Part shown: positions 7,414-18,409 of the stretch, one piece after another
Layout of the letters: every line of letters begins with the position of its first letter
Position numbering within the stretch: position 1 is the first letter of the stretch
Source: Acidobacteriota bacterium
Lineage (GTDB): Bacteria > Acidobacteriota > Terriglobia > Acidiferrales > UBA7541
DNA: 64,000 nt
NCBI GenBank assembly: GCA_021324935.1
Contig: JAJPIE010000049.1
Location: 62,001-126,000 of the forward strand
Direction: 5' to 3'
Translations under genes and position numbers: made by a program
The notes under the pieces: generated by a model
What the model was told of the DNA's origin: nothing
What the model saw: the letters and a program-made list of their open reading frames with translations, nothing else
Database searches by the model: none

Positions 7414-9837
7414 ATGCTAGGCCAAACATTCGGCCACTACCTAATCGAACAAAAGCTCGGCGAAGGTGGCATGGGAGTGGTGTATCGCGCGCGCGACAAT
7501 AAACTGCAGCGCGACGTCGCCCTGAAATTTCTTGAGACCCTGCCCACCGGAAGTTCCGCGAGCCACGAGCGCGTGCTGCAAGAGGCGCGAGCGATTTCCG
7601 CGCTGAATCATCCGAACATCTGCACGATTTATGAAGTGGGGGAAATCGAGGGGAAGCCGTACATTGCGATGGAGTTTATCGAGGGGCGACCGCTGACCAT
7701 GGAGATCCCCTCGAACGGCATGCCGCTCGAACAAGTGGAGCGCTTCGGGATGCAACTGGCCGATGCTTTGAGTCACGCGCACAACCGCGGAATCGTTCAT
7801 CGCGATTTGAAATCAGCGAACGTAATGGTGACGCCGCAAGGGCGGTTGAAGGTGCTGGATTTTGGAATTTCGCGGCGGATCGAACCAGGAAAGGGAAGAG
7901 AGGAAACCACACGATTTGAGGAGTCATGGGACTCGCAGCACACCTTCACGGGCACGCTGCCTTATATCGCGCCGGAAGTGCTGCGCGGGGAGGAAGGGGA
8001 CGCGCGCAGCGACATCTGGTCGCTGGGAGTCTTGTTGTACGAAATGGCGGCGGGCCGCCGGCCATTTCGCGGGGGAACCGCCTTTGAATTAAGCGCAGCC
8101 ATCCTGCGGGAGCGGGCGCCGCTGATTGCGCCGCCGCTGCCGCCGATTCTGCAAAACGTGATCGACCGGTGCTTGGACAAAGATCCCGGACACCGCTACC
8201 AGAGCGCGGGAGAGGTGCGGGCGGCGCTGGAGGCGGCGACGACGAGTTCGCGCACCCATGAATATTTGAGCGTGCTGGCGCAACGCGATGGGATTGCGCG
8301 GCGCGCGATGCAAACGAAAATCCTGATGATTTTCGCGCTGGCCCTGCTGGCCGCAGGTGGGATCGGCTACTGGATTTACGGCAAGGCGAAGGCCAAGCCG
8401 AAGAGGGTAATGGTGGGGGCGATCCAGTCAATCGCCGTCTTGCCGCTGGAGAATCTTTCCGGCGACCCCAGCCAGGATTACTTTGCGGACGGCATGACCG
8501 ATGCGCTGATCACGGAGCTTTCGCAGATTAAAAAACTACGCGTAATTTCACGGACTTCGGTGATGCAATACAAGCACACGCAGAAGTCGTTGCAGGATAT
8601 CGCGCAAGGGCTGAATGTGGATGCATTGGTGGAAGGTTCCGTGGTGCGTTCGGGCGACCGTGTGCGTATTTCCGCCAAGCTTTTTCAGACGAACGTCGAA
8701 GGAGCGCTGTGGGCGGACAACTTCGAACGGAAGTTTACCGACGTGCTGGCGTTGCAGAGCGACGTGGCTACGGCCATTGCCCGGGGGATTCAGGTGGAAT
8801 TGAGCCAGCCAGAAGCGTCGGAACTGGCGCGGAGCCGCACGGTTGTTCCAGATGCTTATGAGGCGTATTTAAAGGCGCGCTACGAGAGCGCAAAGCGCAC
8901 CCCGGAGGGAATCCGTGCCGCATTGTCGCTGTATCAAACCGCAACACAGAAAGATCCCACGTTTGCAGCGGCCTTTGCGGGGCTGGCGGTGACGTACATG
9001 AACCTGGGCAATTACCAAATGAGCCCGGCATCGGAAGTGATGCCGCTGGCCTTGCGAGCGGCGGAGAAATCGCTGCAACTCGATGACCGGCTGGGGGAGG
9101 CGCACGCGGCGCTGGCGGCGATCCGGTTTTACGGACTGGAACGCGAGGGCATCGAGAGCGAATTTCTGAAAGCGATTGCCTTGAATCCCGGCTACGCGCA
9201 GGGATTGCACTGGTACGCGCTGTATCTGGCGGCGCAAGGACGCAAGGAAGAGTCGATTACGGAAATCAAGCTGGCGCGGGATATCGATCCAAAGTCGTTG
9301 ATCATCAACGCGAATGTCGGGTGGTGTTACTACCTGGCCGGAAATTACGACAAAGCGATCGAGGCAGACAAGGAGACGCTACGGCTGGAGCCGAGTTTCG
9401 GCGTGGCGTACGGCTACCTGAGCCAGACGTATGTAGAAAAAGGGATGTACAACGAGGCGATTGAGGCCGGACGAAATTACGTTTCGCTGGCGCCGGGCGA
9501 CGTCTCGCGGAGGGCGGAGCTCGCCGCCGTGTATGGACGCGCGGGCAGAAAGAAGGAAGCCGAGGAGATCATCGCGTCATTTTCGCAAGCGAGGAACGGG
9601 CCATACATCTCCGCTTACGATTGGGCGATGGCATATTCGGGATTAGGAGATAAACAGCAAACGCTGAGCTGGCTGCGAAAGGCTTTTGAAGAGAGGAACG
9701 GCCGGCTGGCAAACCTGGAAGCGCATCCGCAATTCGCGTTTTTGCGCAAGGAGCCTGCGTTCCGGGAGTTGATCGCCCACTGGCACGCGGGAATGTCGGA
9801 GCAGGCGAATTGGGATCCGCTGAACGGCATTCACTGA
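7414..9837 (+). CDS. Ser/Thr protein kinase with TolB-like domain and TPR repeats
   Basis: The 807-aa protein has a cytoplasmic Hanks-type kinase domain (residues 8-275) with the glycine loop GEGGMGVVYRA, ATP-binding Lys38 (VALK), catalytic HRDLK at 129-133 and DFG at 149-151. A transmembrane helix follows at about 303-323. The extracytoplasmic part has a TolB/FlgO-like region (about 335-470, SIAVLPLENLSGDPSQDYFADGMTDAL) and then TPRs to the end. The activation segment contains a Thr- and Ser-rich stretch. All catalytic residues are present, so it should be active. This architecture is common and expanded in acidobacteria. No start-proximal ribosome binding site is obvious. Confidence 0.93.
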   Translation: MLGQTFGHYLIEQKLGEGGMGVVYRARDNKLQRDVALKFLETLPTGSSASHERVLQEARAISALNHPNICTIYEVGEIEGKPYIAMEFIEGRPLTMEIPSNGMPLEQVERFGMQLADALSHAHNRGIVHRDLKSANVMVTPQGRLKVLDFGISRRIEPGKGREETTRFEESWDSQHTFTGTLPYIAPEVLRGEEGDARSDIWSLGVLLYEMAAGRRPFRGGTAFELSAAILRERAPLIAPPLPPILQNVIDRCLDKDPGHRYQSAGEVRAALEAATTSSRTHEYLSVLAQRDGIARRAMQTKILMIFALALLAAGGIGYWIYGKAKAKPKRVMVGAIQSIAVLPLENLSGDPSQDYFADGMTDALITELSQIKKLRVISRTSVMQYKHTQKSLQDIAQGLNVDALVEGSVVRSGDRVRISAKLFQTNVEGALWADNFERKFTDVLALQSDVATAIARGIQVELSQPEASELARSRTVVPDAYEAYLKARYESAKRTPEGIRAALSLYQTATQKDPTFAAAFAGLAVTYMNLGNYQMSPASEVMPLALRAAEKSLQLDDRLGEAHAALAAIRFYGLEREGIESEFLKAIALNPGYAQGLHWYALYLAAQGRKEESITEIKLARDIDPKSLIINANVGWCYYLAGNYDKAIEADKETLRLEPSFGVAYGYLSQTYVEKGMYNEAIEAGRNYVSLAPGDVSRRAELAAVYGRAGRKKEAEEIIASFSQARNGPYISAYDWAMAYSGLGDKQQTLSWLRKAFEERNGRLANLEAHPQFAFLRKEPAFRELIAHWHAGMSEQANWDPLNGIH

Positions 9838-9862
9838 TACATCTAGCCATTCATCAGAGTTC

Positions 9863-9891
9863 TTGACGGAGCTGGCAGCGTCGAATAGACT
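9863..9891 (+). promoter_or_regulatory. candidate promoter for the small protein-SagB unit
   Basis: TTGACG (9863-9868) and TAGACT (9886-9891) with a 17-bp spacer precede the 66-aa gene. The predicted start near 9898 would give a leader of about 74 nt. Confidence 0.45.
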
Positions 9892-9971
9892 CCGCTCCCG
9901 GACGCTCTCACAGTCCAGCGACGTTCGGCGTCCGCGCAAAAAATCCGGGTGTTGGCCTGCGGGAGGTTGAG

Positions 9972-10172
9972 ATGGCGAAGCGCTACAAGGTGGGATTCAA
10001 GACGATTAGCGCGAAACTGCAAGTTACCAAGCACCACCTGAACAAGATCAAGAAGCACGTGACCGCCAAGGATCAAAAGGCGATCGCAGCGCAAATCAAG
10101 GCAATCGACGTGATTATCTCCTCCTGCGGCAAGACGAACCCCAGAATGTCCGCGTATTACACGGCGAAATAA
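9972..10172 (+). CDS. small lysine-rich protein of unknown function
   Basis: This 66-aa protein is very basic (about 14 Lys), with a helical middle (VTKHHLNKIKKHVTAKDQKA) and a C-terminal tail containing a single Cys (SSCGKTNPRMSAYYTAK). GGGAGG lies 6 nt before the ATG and a sigma70-like promoter lies upstream, so it looks genuinely expressed. A SagB-type dehydrogenase starts 53 bp downstream, which makes it either a nucleic-acid-binding protein or, more speculatively, a substrate peptide of that enzyme. I do not recognise the family. Confidence 0.6.
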   Translation: MAKRYKVGFKTISAKLQVTKHHLNKIKKHVTAKDQKAIAAQIKAIDVIISSCGKTNPRMSAYYTAK

Positions 10173-10224
10173 GCTAGCTTTGAAAACTGAGGATTGCGGG
10201 AGTGCATGAAGCACAGGCTCCCGG

Positions 10225-11334
10225 ATGGAGCGCGTGTCCCAACGCAAGAATAGGCGGAGCATCGAGAATGGGCCGCTGCTGAGGCGAGCGCCATTCCTTG
10301 TTTCCTACTGGCAGGGCAAGCAACTTTACTTTGAAAATTATCTGACGCGAAAGAAAATCGCGGCGAGGCTGGAGACCGCGGCGCTGCTGGACTTCTTTTC
10401 AGGCTGGAAACGCGAGTCGGCCATGTTCCGGCGGTGGCCGGAATACACGCCGGAGTCGTTGTGCGCCGCCGCGCGGCGGCTGGTGAAAGAGACGTTTTTG
10501 CAACGAGCCGCGAAGGGCGAGCCGCGCGAAGGCCGGCGGGAAAAGGCGCTTCGCGCTTGGAAAAACTGGAATCCAGCCGCGGGATTTTTTCACTTACAGA
10601 CGAAAGATACGTACAGCAAAAAGATCTCCGCCCGGGAGATGCGATGGGTGGAAGAGCTGCTGCAGCGCGATGGCGTGCCTGCGCCTAGCAATAGCTATGG
10701 CAAAGCGCCGGTGGTCGGTTTTGTGAAAGAAGAGTATTGCGAAGAATTTCCCCGCGTGTTGCGAACACGCAAGACGTGGCGCGAATTCGCGAAGGAAAGC
10801 GTGGGTAAAGAGACGCTGGGGCGGCTGCTGCATCTTTCGTTCGGCGTGCAGGAGTGGGAGAAAATTCCCGGTGGCGGGCGGTATGCTCGCAAAACCTCAC
10901 CGTCTGGGGGTGGGTTGCATCCGTGCGAAGCCTACGTGGTGGCAAGGAACGTCGATGGAATTAAGCGCGGCATCTACCACTATGACGCGATCGGCCACGG
11001 GTTGCAGAAAATTCGCAGCGGATCGAGCGCCGCCGAAATCCAGAACTTGCTGGCGGGCCAGTGGTGGTTTCGCGATGCAGCATTCGTGGTGTTTTTGACG
11101 GCGGTGTTTGTGCGGACGCAGTGGAAATACGACTACGCGCGCGCGTACCGTGCGGTGCTGGCCGAGGCAGGACATTTGTGCCAGACGTTCTGCCTGACGG
11201 CGACGTGGCTGGGGCTGGCGCCGTTTTGCACGATGGCGCTGGCGGATACGCAGATCGAGAAAGAGCTGAAGGTGGATGGGATTTCAGAGTCGGTGGTATA
11301 TGCAATGGGGGCGGGTAGCAGGGTTAGAGGATAA
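10225..11334 (+). CDS. SagB-type FMN dehydrogenase (SagB/ThcOx family)
   Basis: The 369-aa protein has an N-terminal domain (about 1-150) beginning PFLVSYWQGKQLYFENYLT, like the leader domains of SagB/ThcOx proteins, and a C-terminal nitroreductase fold. RTRKTWREF, the KTSPSGGGLHPCEAYVV motif and GIYHYD are hallmark SagB positions for FMN binding. These enzymes oxidise azolines to azoles in thiazole/oxazole-modified peptides. No cyclodehydratase (SagC/SagD) is visible, so this is an orphan and its substrate is unknown. The only neighbour on the same strand is the 66-aa basic protein upstream. Confidence 0.85.
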   Translation: MERVSQRKNRRSIENGPLLRRAPFLVSYWQGKQLYFENYLTRKKIAARLETAALLDFFSGWKRESAMFRRWPEYTPESLCAAARRLVKETFLQRAAKGEPREGRREKALRAWKNWNPAAGFFHLQTKDTYSKKISAREMRWVEELLQRDGVPAPSNSYGKAPVVGFVKEEYCEEFPRVLRTRKTWREFAKESVGKETLGRLLHLSFGVQEWEKIPGGGRYARKTSPSGGGLHPCEAYVVARNVDGIKRGIYHYDAIGHGLQKIRSGSSAAEIQNLLAGQWWFRDAAFVVFLTAVFVRTQWKYDYARAYRAVLAEAGHLCQTFCLTATWLGLAPFCTMALADTQIEKELKVDGISESVVYAMGAGSRVRG

Positions 11335-11522
11335 AAATAGAAAATTGAAAAAGAAATCCGACCTGCGATGCCGGTACTTCCTGCCAGGTGGAGAATCAGG
11401 AATGGGTTGAGATCCTTCAGGGCGCAGAAAACGCGCCCCCCAGCTTGACAATCCGTTTGTAAGTTTGAGAGCCACGAATCTCGCCGACGAGATGCCAGCA
11501 CCGGGCCAACGGAAAGTGGCCG

Positions 11523-12062
11523 CTACTTTTTGGAGATCACGATGGAGGCGCGGGTGGTTTCCCAATCGATATTAAGATTGGCGCCGCTGCCTGCTTTTTC
11601 GAAGGAGATGGTGAAATCTTCCACCGGCGAGGGAAGCGTGGAGGCTTTCATCGGAATGCGCGCCAAGTCGTTGGAGGCGCCAGGATAGTCCGTGCCCCAC
11701 TCGCCGGTTTTCTTGCTGAGGATCAGTGTCCACTTATCCTTGTCGGGGATGGTGAAGAGCGTGTAACTGCCGGCGGGGACGGTTGTGCCGCCAACGTTGA
11801 GTTCGGCGGTGGTGACGAAGGTAGTCGCTTCGTTCGCTCCCGTTCGCCACACCTCGCCGTAGGGCACCAAACCGCCATAAATTTTGCGGCCTTTGGCGCG
11901 CGGGCTGGAGTAATCGATGGTAATGGATTTCCCGCTGCCGAGGTCGAATTTTGCTTGTGCCGGCGGGCTGGGCCGCTTCGATTTATCCTGCTGCGCAACC
12001 ACCATGAACGCGGTGGCCAGGACGGCAGCCAATGCAGCGCCGATTGCGAAATTTCTTTTCAT
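11523..12062 (-). CDS. exported DUF2911 protein
   Basis: The 179-aa protein carries a signal peptide (AIGAALAAVLATAFMVVAQQ) and a DUF2911 domain. The recognisable blocks are ITIDYSSPRAKGRKIYGGLVPYGEVWRTGANEATTF and AGSYTLFTIPDKDKWTLILSK, together spanning about residues 47-120. The family is frequent in Bacteroidetes and acidobacteria and has no established activity. It is followed downstream by a gene-free stretch of 188 bp in which I see nothing clear. It is divergent from rpsO. Confidence 0.85.
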   Translation of the reverse strand: MKRNFAIGAALAAVLATAFMVVAQQDKSKRPSPPAQAKFDLGSGKSITIDYSSPRAKGRKIYGGLVPYGEVWRTGANEATTFVTTAELNVGGTTVPAGSYTLFTIPDKDKWTLILSKKTGEWGTDYPGASNDLARIPMKASTLPSPVEDFTISFEKAGSGANLNIDWETTRASIVISKK

Positions 12063-12136
12063 GTAAATTTCCTCCCGGTTTACTCTATCACGGCATTGCG
12101 GTCGGAATCGCGCCCATCGGGCTTCATTTCCGGCGC

Positions 12137-12161
12137 TTTACACTTAAAACACACCTGTGTT
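12137..12161 (+). promoter_or_regulatory. possible rpsO promoter with an inverted repeat in the spacer
   Basis: TTTACA at 12137-12142 resembles a -35 box; the -10 (near 12160-12166) is weak. AACACA (12148-12153) and TGTGTT (12156-12161) form a perfect inverted repeat with a CC centre between the two boxes, a place where a repressor would act. Speculative. Confidence 0.25.
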
Positions 12162-12216
12162 AGCTTAGAAGAGTCGAAGAAAAGAGGAAAATTCAAGGGA
12201 CGACGGTGGGGGGCAC

Positions 12217-12477
12217 TTGAGCGACGCCAAAGTAATGTTGATTGAGCAATTCCGCGCACATGTCAAGGACACGGGGTCGCCAGAAGTGCAGATTGCACTG
12301 CTGAGCGAGCGGATCAACTATTTGACGACGCATCTCAAGTCGCACGTCAAGGACCACGCATCGCGCCGGGGATTGATCATGATGGTCAACAAGCGGCGCC
12401 GGTTGCTGGACTATCTCAACCGCCGGGACCCGGATCGGTATCACCAGATTGTCGAACGCCTTAGCTTGCGCAAGTAA
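12217..12477 (+). CDS. rpsO: 30S ribosomal protein S15
   Basis: The 86-aa protein binds 16S rRNA and 30S platform proteins. [24 protein letters not shown] and [23 protein letters not shown] are diagnostic and the length matches the family. The start is TTG, chosen because a G-rich Shine-Dalgarno (GGTGGGGGG) precedes it and the family begins there. It is followed by pnp, the usual rpsO-pnp order. Confidence 0.97.
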   Translation: MSDAKVMLIEQFRAHVKDTGSPEVQIALLSERINYLTTHLKSHVKDHASRRGLIMMVNKRRRLLDYLNRRDPDRYHQIVERLSLRK

Positions 12478-12633
12478 CAGACAACTGCGGGCATCGCGGT
12501 TTTACTTGTGCCTTCACGTAAGAACAAATTCCCAACAGAATCTGTTGCCCGGTATCGTTGTCGCCGGACGTGATTGCGGTGAGTCTGGACGGTCAGGCTC
12601 GCAGGCGCTCCCATTGGTGTAACCCGCCACGTT

Positions 12634-12714
12634 GCCGGTGCAAAGGCCGGCTACTCCCTTATCTTCGAGAAGCAAGCAGGCTTTGCCTGTCGCAGCGCTC
12701 CGTAGATGCGGAGC
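12634..12714 (+). promoter_or_regulatory. hairpins in the rpsO-pnp leader
   Basis: Three potential stems lie in the 252-bp gap. They are GCCGG/CCGGC (12634-12651), CAGGC-TTT-GCCTG (12677-12689) and GCTCCG-TAGATG-CGGAGC (12697-12714). The last ends 2 nt before the AAAGG ribosome binding site of pnp. In enterobacteria a pnp leader stem is cut by RNase III and used for autoregulation; a similar role here is inference. Confidence 0.4.
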
Positions 12715-12729
12715 CAAAGGAAAACACAA

Positions 12730-14910
<2,181 letters not shown>

Positions 14911-14930
14911 GGGGAATAAAGCGTTAAGGA

Positions 14931-14962
14931 AAAAGGCCTCCGGAATCGGAGGCCTTTTTTTA
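14931..14962 (+). terminator. bidirectional intrinsic terminator after pnp
   Basis: AAAAGGCCTCCG, loop GAAT, CGGAGGCC and then a run of seven T. The A-run before the stem gives a T-run on the opposite strand, so it can also stop transcription of the convergent CADD-like gene. Confidence 0.9.
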
Positions 14963-15118
14963 TTGTGCAATGACATAGGCCGGAGGCGCGGCAGAAACGC
15001 CCAGGCGCGAATTCGTGTGTCGTGCCTGCGGCGCTCAATTCATCCCCCGAACGATCCCAGCCCTTACGGCCTGGGGTAGGGTTACGTTGCTCCCACACAG
15101 CTTGGTGCGTAAATGGGG

Positions 15119-15799
15119 CTAATTGGAAGCCGCGTGCAGGGCCTGCCTGCAGTGGACCGCGGTCAGCAAGTTCCACATGGCGTCGAGGGCTTCGTTGGTG
15201 GTGGCGAGAATTTCCTCGTCGTTGCCTTCGGCGTGCCCGAGAAGCCAGTTGCGCCAGGCTTCGCGGTGGGCCTTGTCAGCTTCTTCGTGCACTTCGAAAT
15301 ACGCCAGCCCTTCGCGGGACTTCACGCCGTAATACTTCTTGAGGCCCTCGATCTTGGTGGTGGCGATTTCGGGGACCTGTGCTTCGTAGGCGTAAAGCGC
15401 GGCGACAGCTTCGGCGACGGTGCGATCGCCGACGATTTCGCGGAAGGTCTCAACGATGGCTTGCGTGCCGGGCAGGGCGGGGCAAGAGGTGATGTCCTCT
15501 TCGCTCACGCCGACGGCTTCGGCGAAGTCACGCCACAATTTCGGGTGCGGGCGGGAGGGATTCTCCTCCTCGGCCAGATTTTCCAGAACAATGCTGCGAA
15601 TAGGGCCTTCGGTGCGTGCGGCGAGCACGCGGAGGTGCTTCGGGAAAGCTTCGACGTGGCGGTAATATTGGGCGGCGTAAAGCTGGAGGGCTTCGCGGCT
15701 GAGCTTGCCCATCTGCCAATCCTGATAAAACGGATGCTTCAGCAGATTTTTTTCGGCGATTGCGGTGTCAATCTTGGCGAGCAATTCGGTTTTTGCCAT
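15119..15799 (-). CDS. CADD-family self-sacrificing diiron protein, putative p-aminobenzoate synthase
   Basis: The 226-aa TenA/PqqC-like helical protein resembles Chlamydia CADD, which makes p-aminobenzoate for folate from one of its own tyrosines. Metal ligands appear conserved as Glu78, His85, Glu139, His171, Asp175 and His178, with the same spacing as the CADD ligands. Tyr25 (KHPFYQDW) and Lys149 (TTKIEGL) sit where CADD has its essential Tyr and Lys. The start at 15799 has GGGGAG 8 nt upstream; an earlier in-frame ATG adds 16 unconserved residues. It is convergent with pnp. A pterin operon with folE lies 11 kb away. Confidence 0.82.
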   Translation of the reverse strand: MAKTELLAKIDTAIAEKNLLKHPFYQDWQMGKLSREALQLYAAQYYRHVEAFPKHLRVLAARTEGPIRSIVLENLAEEENPSRPHPKLWRDFAEAVGVSEEDITSCPALPGTQAIVETFREIVGDRTVAEAVAALYAYEAQVPEIATTKIEGLKKYYGVKSREGLAYFEVHEEADKAHREAWRNWLLGHAEGNDEEILATTNEALDAMWNLLTAVHCRQALHAASN

Positions 15800-15925
15800 G
15801 AACGTCTCCCCTGGAGCGATTTCCCTGCGGCCGGGAAAGCCATGCACGTTCCCCGACGTGCCGAAAATTCTAACAGAAATCAGATTTTAATGTCTGTGGG
15901 AGCAAGGGTCCTGAGACGTGGTGCC

Positions 15926-15943
15926 GGCACGCCTCCCCGTGCC
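15926..15943. repeat. GC-rich hairpin in the murA-CADD gap
   Basis: GGCACG-CCTCCC-CGTGCC forms a 6-bp stem within the 217-bp gap 15800-16016. It sits in a stretch that looks like a dispersed GC-rich extragenic element. No T-run follows on either strand. Nothing else is evident in the gap. Confidence 0.3.
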
Positions 15944-16016
15944 GTGCATTACCGGTGGCTCGGCTGCGCCGCTCGGAGTGGCCCCTCCACGATTCCTCAT
16001 TGCAGGCGTGTCCTGG

Positions 16017-17291
16017 CTAGCTATGCAGGCGCTGGATTTCGGCGCCGACGGACTGGAGCTTTTCAACGATGGCTTCATAGCCGCGGTCGATGTGGTAAAC
16101 GCGGTCGATGAGGGTGTCGCCCTCGGCGACCAGAGCGGCCAGAACGAGACCCGCGCTGGCACGCAGGTCGGACGCCTGCACAGTGGTGCCGGAGAGCTTG
16201 GCCGGACCGCGAACGACGGCGCGGCGGCCGTCAATGGAAATGCTGGCACCCATGCGGATCATTTCGCTGGCGTGCAGGAAACGGTTTTCGAAGATCGTTT
16301 CCGTAATGACGGAGGTTCCTTCGGCTTGCGTGGCGAGTGCCATGTACTGTGCCTGCATGTCCGTGGCGAAGCCGGGATACTCCTCGGTGGTGACGTCGGA
16401 TGCGAGCAGCGTTTTGGGCGCGTGCACACGCAGTGTGGTTGGTTCGATCGTCTCCACGCGCACGCCGGTCTTCTCCAGCTTGGCAATGATGGCGCCTAGA
16501 TGCGCCGGTTGGCAATTGCTAATCGTGAGTTCCCCGCCGGTAATCGCTCCAGCGATGAGGAAGGTGCCGGCTTCGATGCGGTCGGGAATCACGGAGTGAG
16601 TTGCACCGCGAAGTTTCGGAACGCCGTGAATGCGCAGGGTGGAGCTGTCGTCGCCGCAGATGTTTGCGCCCATTTTACGCAAAAGATGGATGAGGTCGGT
16701 GACTTCCGGCTCGCGGGCGGCGTTTTCGAGAATGGTTTCACCCTCGGCGAGCGTAGCGGCCATGAGGATATTTTCCGTGCCGGTAACGGTGATTTTTTCG
16801 AAAACGATATGCGCGCCTTTGAGTCGGCCGCCATTCGGAACTTTGGCCTGGATGTAGCCGTGTTCAGTGGCAATTTGCGCACCCATTTTTTCAAGTGCGG
16901 CGAGATGCAGGTCGACGGGCCGCGCGCCAATGGCGCAGCCGCCGGGAAGAGAAACGTGCGCGACGCCAGAGCGCGCGATGGCAGGGCCGAGCGTCAGGAT
17001 CGACGCGCGCATGGTCTTGACGAGTTCGTAAGGCGCGACGGCGTCGTTTAGCGAATTGGTTTCGATGGAGTAGGTGTCCGAAGGGAAGGTCGGCATGGAA
17101 ACCGTGGCGGACATGAACGCGAGCAGCTTGCCCATGGTGATGATGTCGCGAACCTTGGGAATGTTGTGCAGCGTAACGGGCTCTGAAGTGAGGAGCGCCG
17201 CGGCCATGGCTGGCAAAGCGGAGTTTTTCGCTCCGCTGATCTGCACCGCGCCGTGAAGCGGCTTTCCGCCGCGAATTCGGAATTTATCCAT
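16017..17291 (-). CDS. murA: UDP-N-acetylglucosamine 1-carboxyvinyltransferase
   Basis: The 424-aa cytoplasmic enzyme transfers enolpyruvate to UDP-GlcNAc, the first committed step of peptidoglycan synthesis. Lys22-Asn23 (SGAKNSALP) and the catalytic Cys119 (SLPGGCAIGARPVDLH) are present, so it should be fosfomycin-sensitive. The start at 17291 (MDKFRIRGG) matches the family; the frame is open 69 codons further back but that part overlaps murQ and is unlike MurA. It begins 29 bp after murQ and is probably co-transcribed with it, linking de novo synthesis with wall recycling. Confidence 0.96.
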   Translation of the reverse strand: MDKFRIRGGKPLHGAVQISGAKNSALPAMAAALLTSEPVTLHNIPKVRDIITMGKLLAFMSATVSMPTFPSDTYSIETNSLNDAVAPYELVKTMRASILTLGPAIARSGVAHVSLPGGCAIGARPVDLHLAALEKMGAQIATEHGYIQAKVPNGGRLKGAHIVFEKITVTGTENILMAATLAEGETILENAAREPEVTDLIHLLRKMGANICGDDSSTLRIHGVPKLRGATHSVIPDRIEAGTFLIAGAITGGELTISNCQPAHLGAIIAKLEKTGVRVETIEPTTLRVHAPKTLLASDVTTEEYPGFATDMQAQYMALATQAEGTSVITETIFENRFLHASEMIRMGASISIDGRRAVVRGPAKLSGTTVQASDLRASAGLVLAALVAEGDTLIDRVYHIDRGYEAIVEKLQSVGAEIQRLHS

Positions 17292-17320
17292 TTCGAAATT
17301 TTCCCGGAGGACCGGATCGG

Positions 17321-18238
17321 CTACTCGTTCAACGCTTTCCGCAGATTCCCGCCCGATTGTTTCAACAGGCGGCGCGCTTGCACGGCGGAAACCCCTCTTT
17401 TCAACAGTATCAACGCGAGACGAAGGTCGTGTCCAGTTTGCCGCATGGCGCGTGTAACCGCGGACGCGTCTTTGCCGCTGGCTTCCATCAGAATCCATTG
17501 AGCGCGCTCCCTAAGCTTCTCATTTGCCTCGCCCAGGTCGATCATGAGGTTGTCATAGGCATGGCCCAGGCGAACCATCACCGCGGTAGAGAGCATGTTC
17601 AACACCATTTTTTGGGAGGTGCCGGCTTTCAGGCGTGTGGAGCCGGCGAGAATTTCGGGGCCAACTTCGGGAGCGATGGCGATGTGCGCAGCTTTAGCCA
17701 GCGGGGAGCGGCGATCGGCGGTTAGGCCGATGGTCAGAGCGCCACGGCGTCTGGCGTAGGCGAGGGCACCAAGGACATAGGGAGTGGTGCCGCTTGCGGC
17801 GATGCCGGCCACGGCATCTTGTTTGGTGAGGTGGAGTTTTCGCAAGTCACGAGCGCCATCGGCGGAACGATCTTCCGCGCCTTCGATGGACTTGGTGATG
17901 GCTTTTCGGCCGCCGGCGATGACACCGCGGACGAGGTTTGGGGAAACGCCAAACGTAGGAGGGCATTCGGAGGCGTCCAGAATGCCCAGGCGGCCGCTGG
18001 TGCCAGCGCCGACATAGATCAGGCGTCCACCACTGTTCATGCGTAGGACGATGGCGTCGACCGCGCGAGCGATGGCGGGAATTTCGCGGCGCACAGCGCG
18101 CGCCACGTTTTCGTCTTCACGGTTCATCAGGCGAACGATCTCCAGCGAACTCCAGCGATCGAGGTTTTTCGACGCGGGATTTCGCTCTTCCGTGATTCGT
18201 CTGGTTTGCGAATATCGAGCCGGCCGTGAAGTGGGCAT
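17321..18238 (-). CDS. murQ: N-acetylmuramic acid 6-phosphate etherase
   Basis: The 305-aa SIS-domain enzyme cleaves the lactyl ether of MurNAc-6-P to give GlcNAc-6-P and D-lactate. Signatures are TEERNPAS near the N-terminus, YVGAGTSGRLGILDASECPPTFG, and AGSTRLKAGTSQKMVLNMLST. The C-terminal UBA-like helical part (LKRGVSAVQARRLLKQSGGN) is typical. A consensus TATAAT ends 6 nt before the ATG, so the mRNA is likely leaderless. It heads the murQ-murA unit and faces the AmgK-like gene divergently. Confidence 0.96.
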   Translation of the reverse strand: MPTSRPARYSQTRRITEERNPASKNLDRWSSLEIVRLMNREDENVARAVRREIPAIARAVDAIVLRMNSGGRLIYVGAGTSGRLGILDASECPPTFGVSPNLVRGVIAGGRKAITKSIEGAEDRSADGARDLRKLHLTKQDAVAGIAASGTTPYVLGALAYARRRGALTIGLTADRRSPLAKAAHIAIAPEVGPEILAGSTRLKAGTSQKMVLNMLSTAVMVRLGHAYDNLMIDLGEANEKLRERAQWILMEASGKDASAVTRAMRQTGHDLRLALILLKRGVSAVQARRLLKQSGGNLRKALNE

Positions 18239-18244
18239 TCTTGA

Positions 18245-18250
18245 ATTATA
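18245..18250 (-). promoter_or_regulatory. -10 element of a probably leaderless murQ promoter
   Basis: TATAAT on the minus strand ends 6 nt before the murQ ATG, which places the transcription start at or next to the A of ATG. The 13-mer CGCTATAATTCAA here is identical to one before the E1 dehydrogenase gene (37552-37564). No good -35 box is seen. Confidence 0.5.
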
Positions 18251-18409
18251 GCGGCGGCTTGTGGCGCACAGCGAGTCGCGCGGCAAAAGTTTCGCTTTTT
18301 CTAACGCCAAGAACAGCAACAGCACGGCAATTGCCGCCCTGCGGGGGCGCGGGGATATGGTAGAAGGGAAGAAGGCACCTTTTCGGCACGGGGGCGTGGA
18401 ACACCATTC

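Noticed and set aside
9972..10172. calling the 66-aa protein a RiPP precursor outright
   Set aside because: It lacks a Cys/Ser/Thr-rich core typical of azole peptides and no cyclodehydratase is present; kept only as a hypothesis.
15113..16111. 332-codon plus-strand frame covering the CADD-like gene
   Set aside because: The opposite strand encodes a protein with all CADD metal ligands; this frame has no family resemblance.
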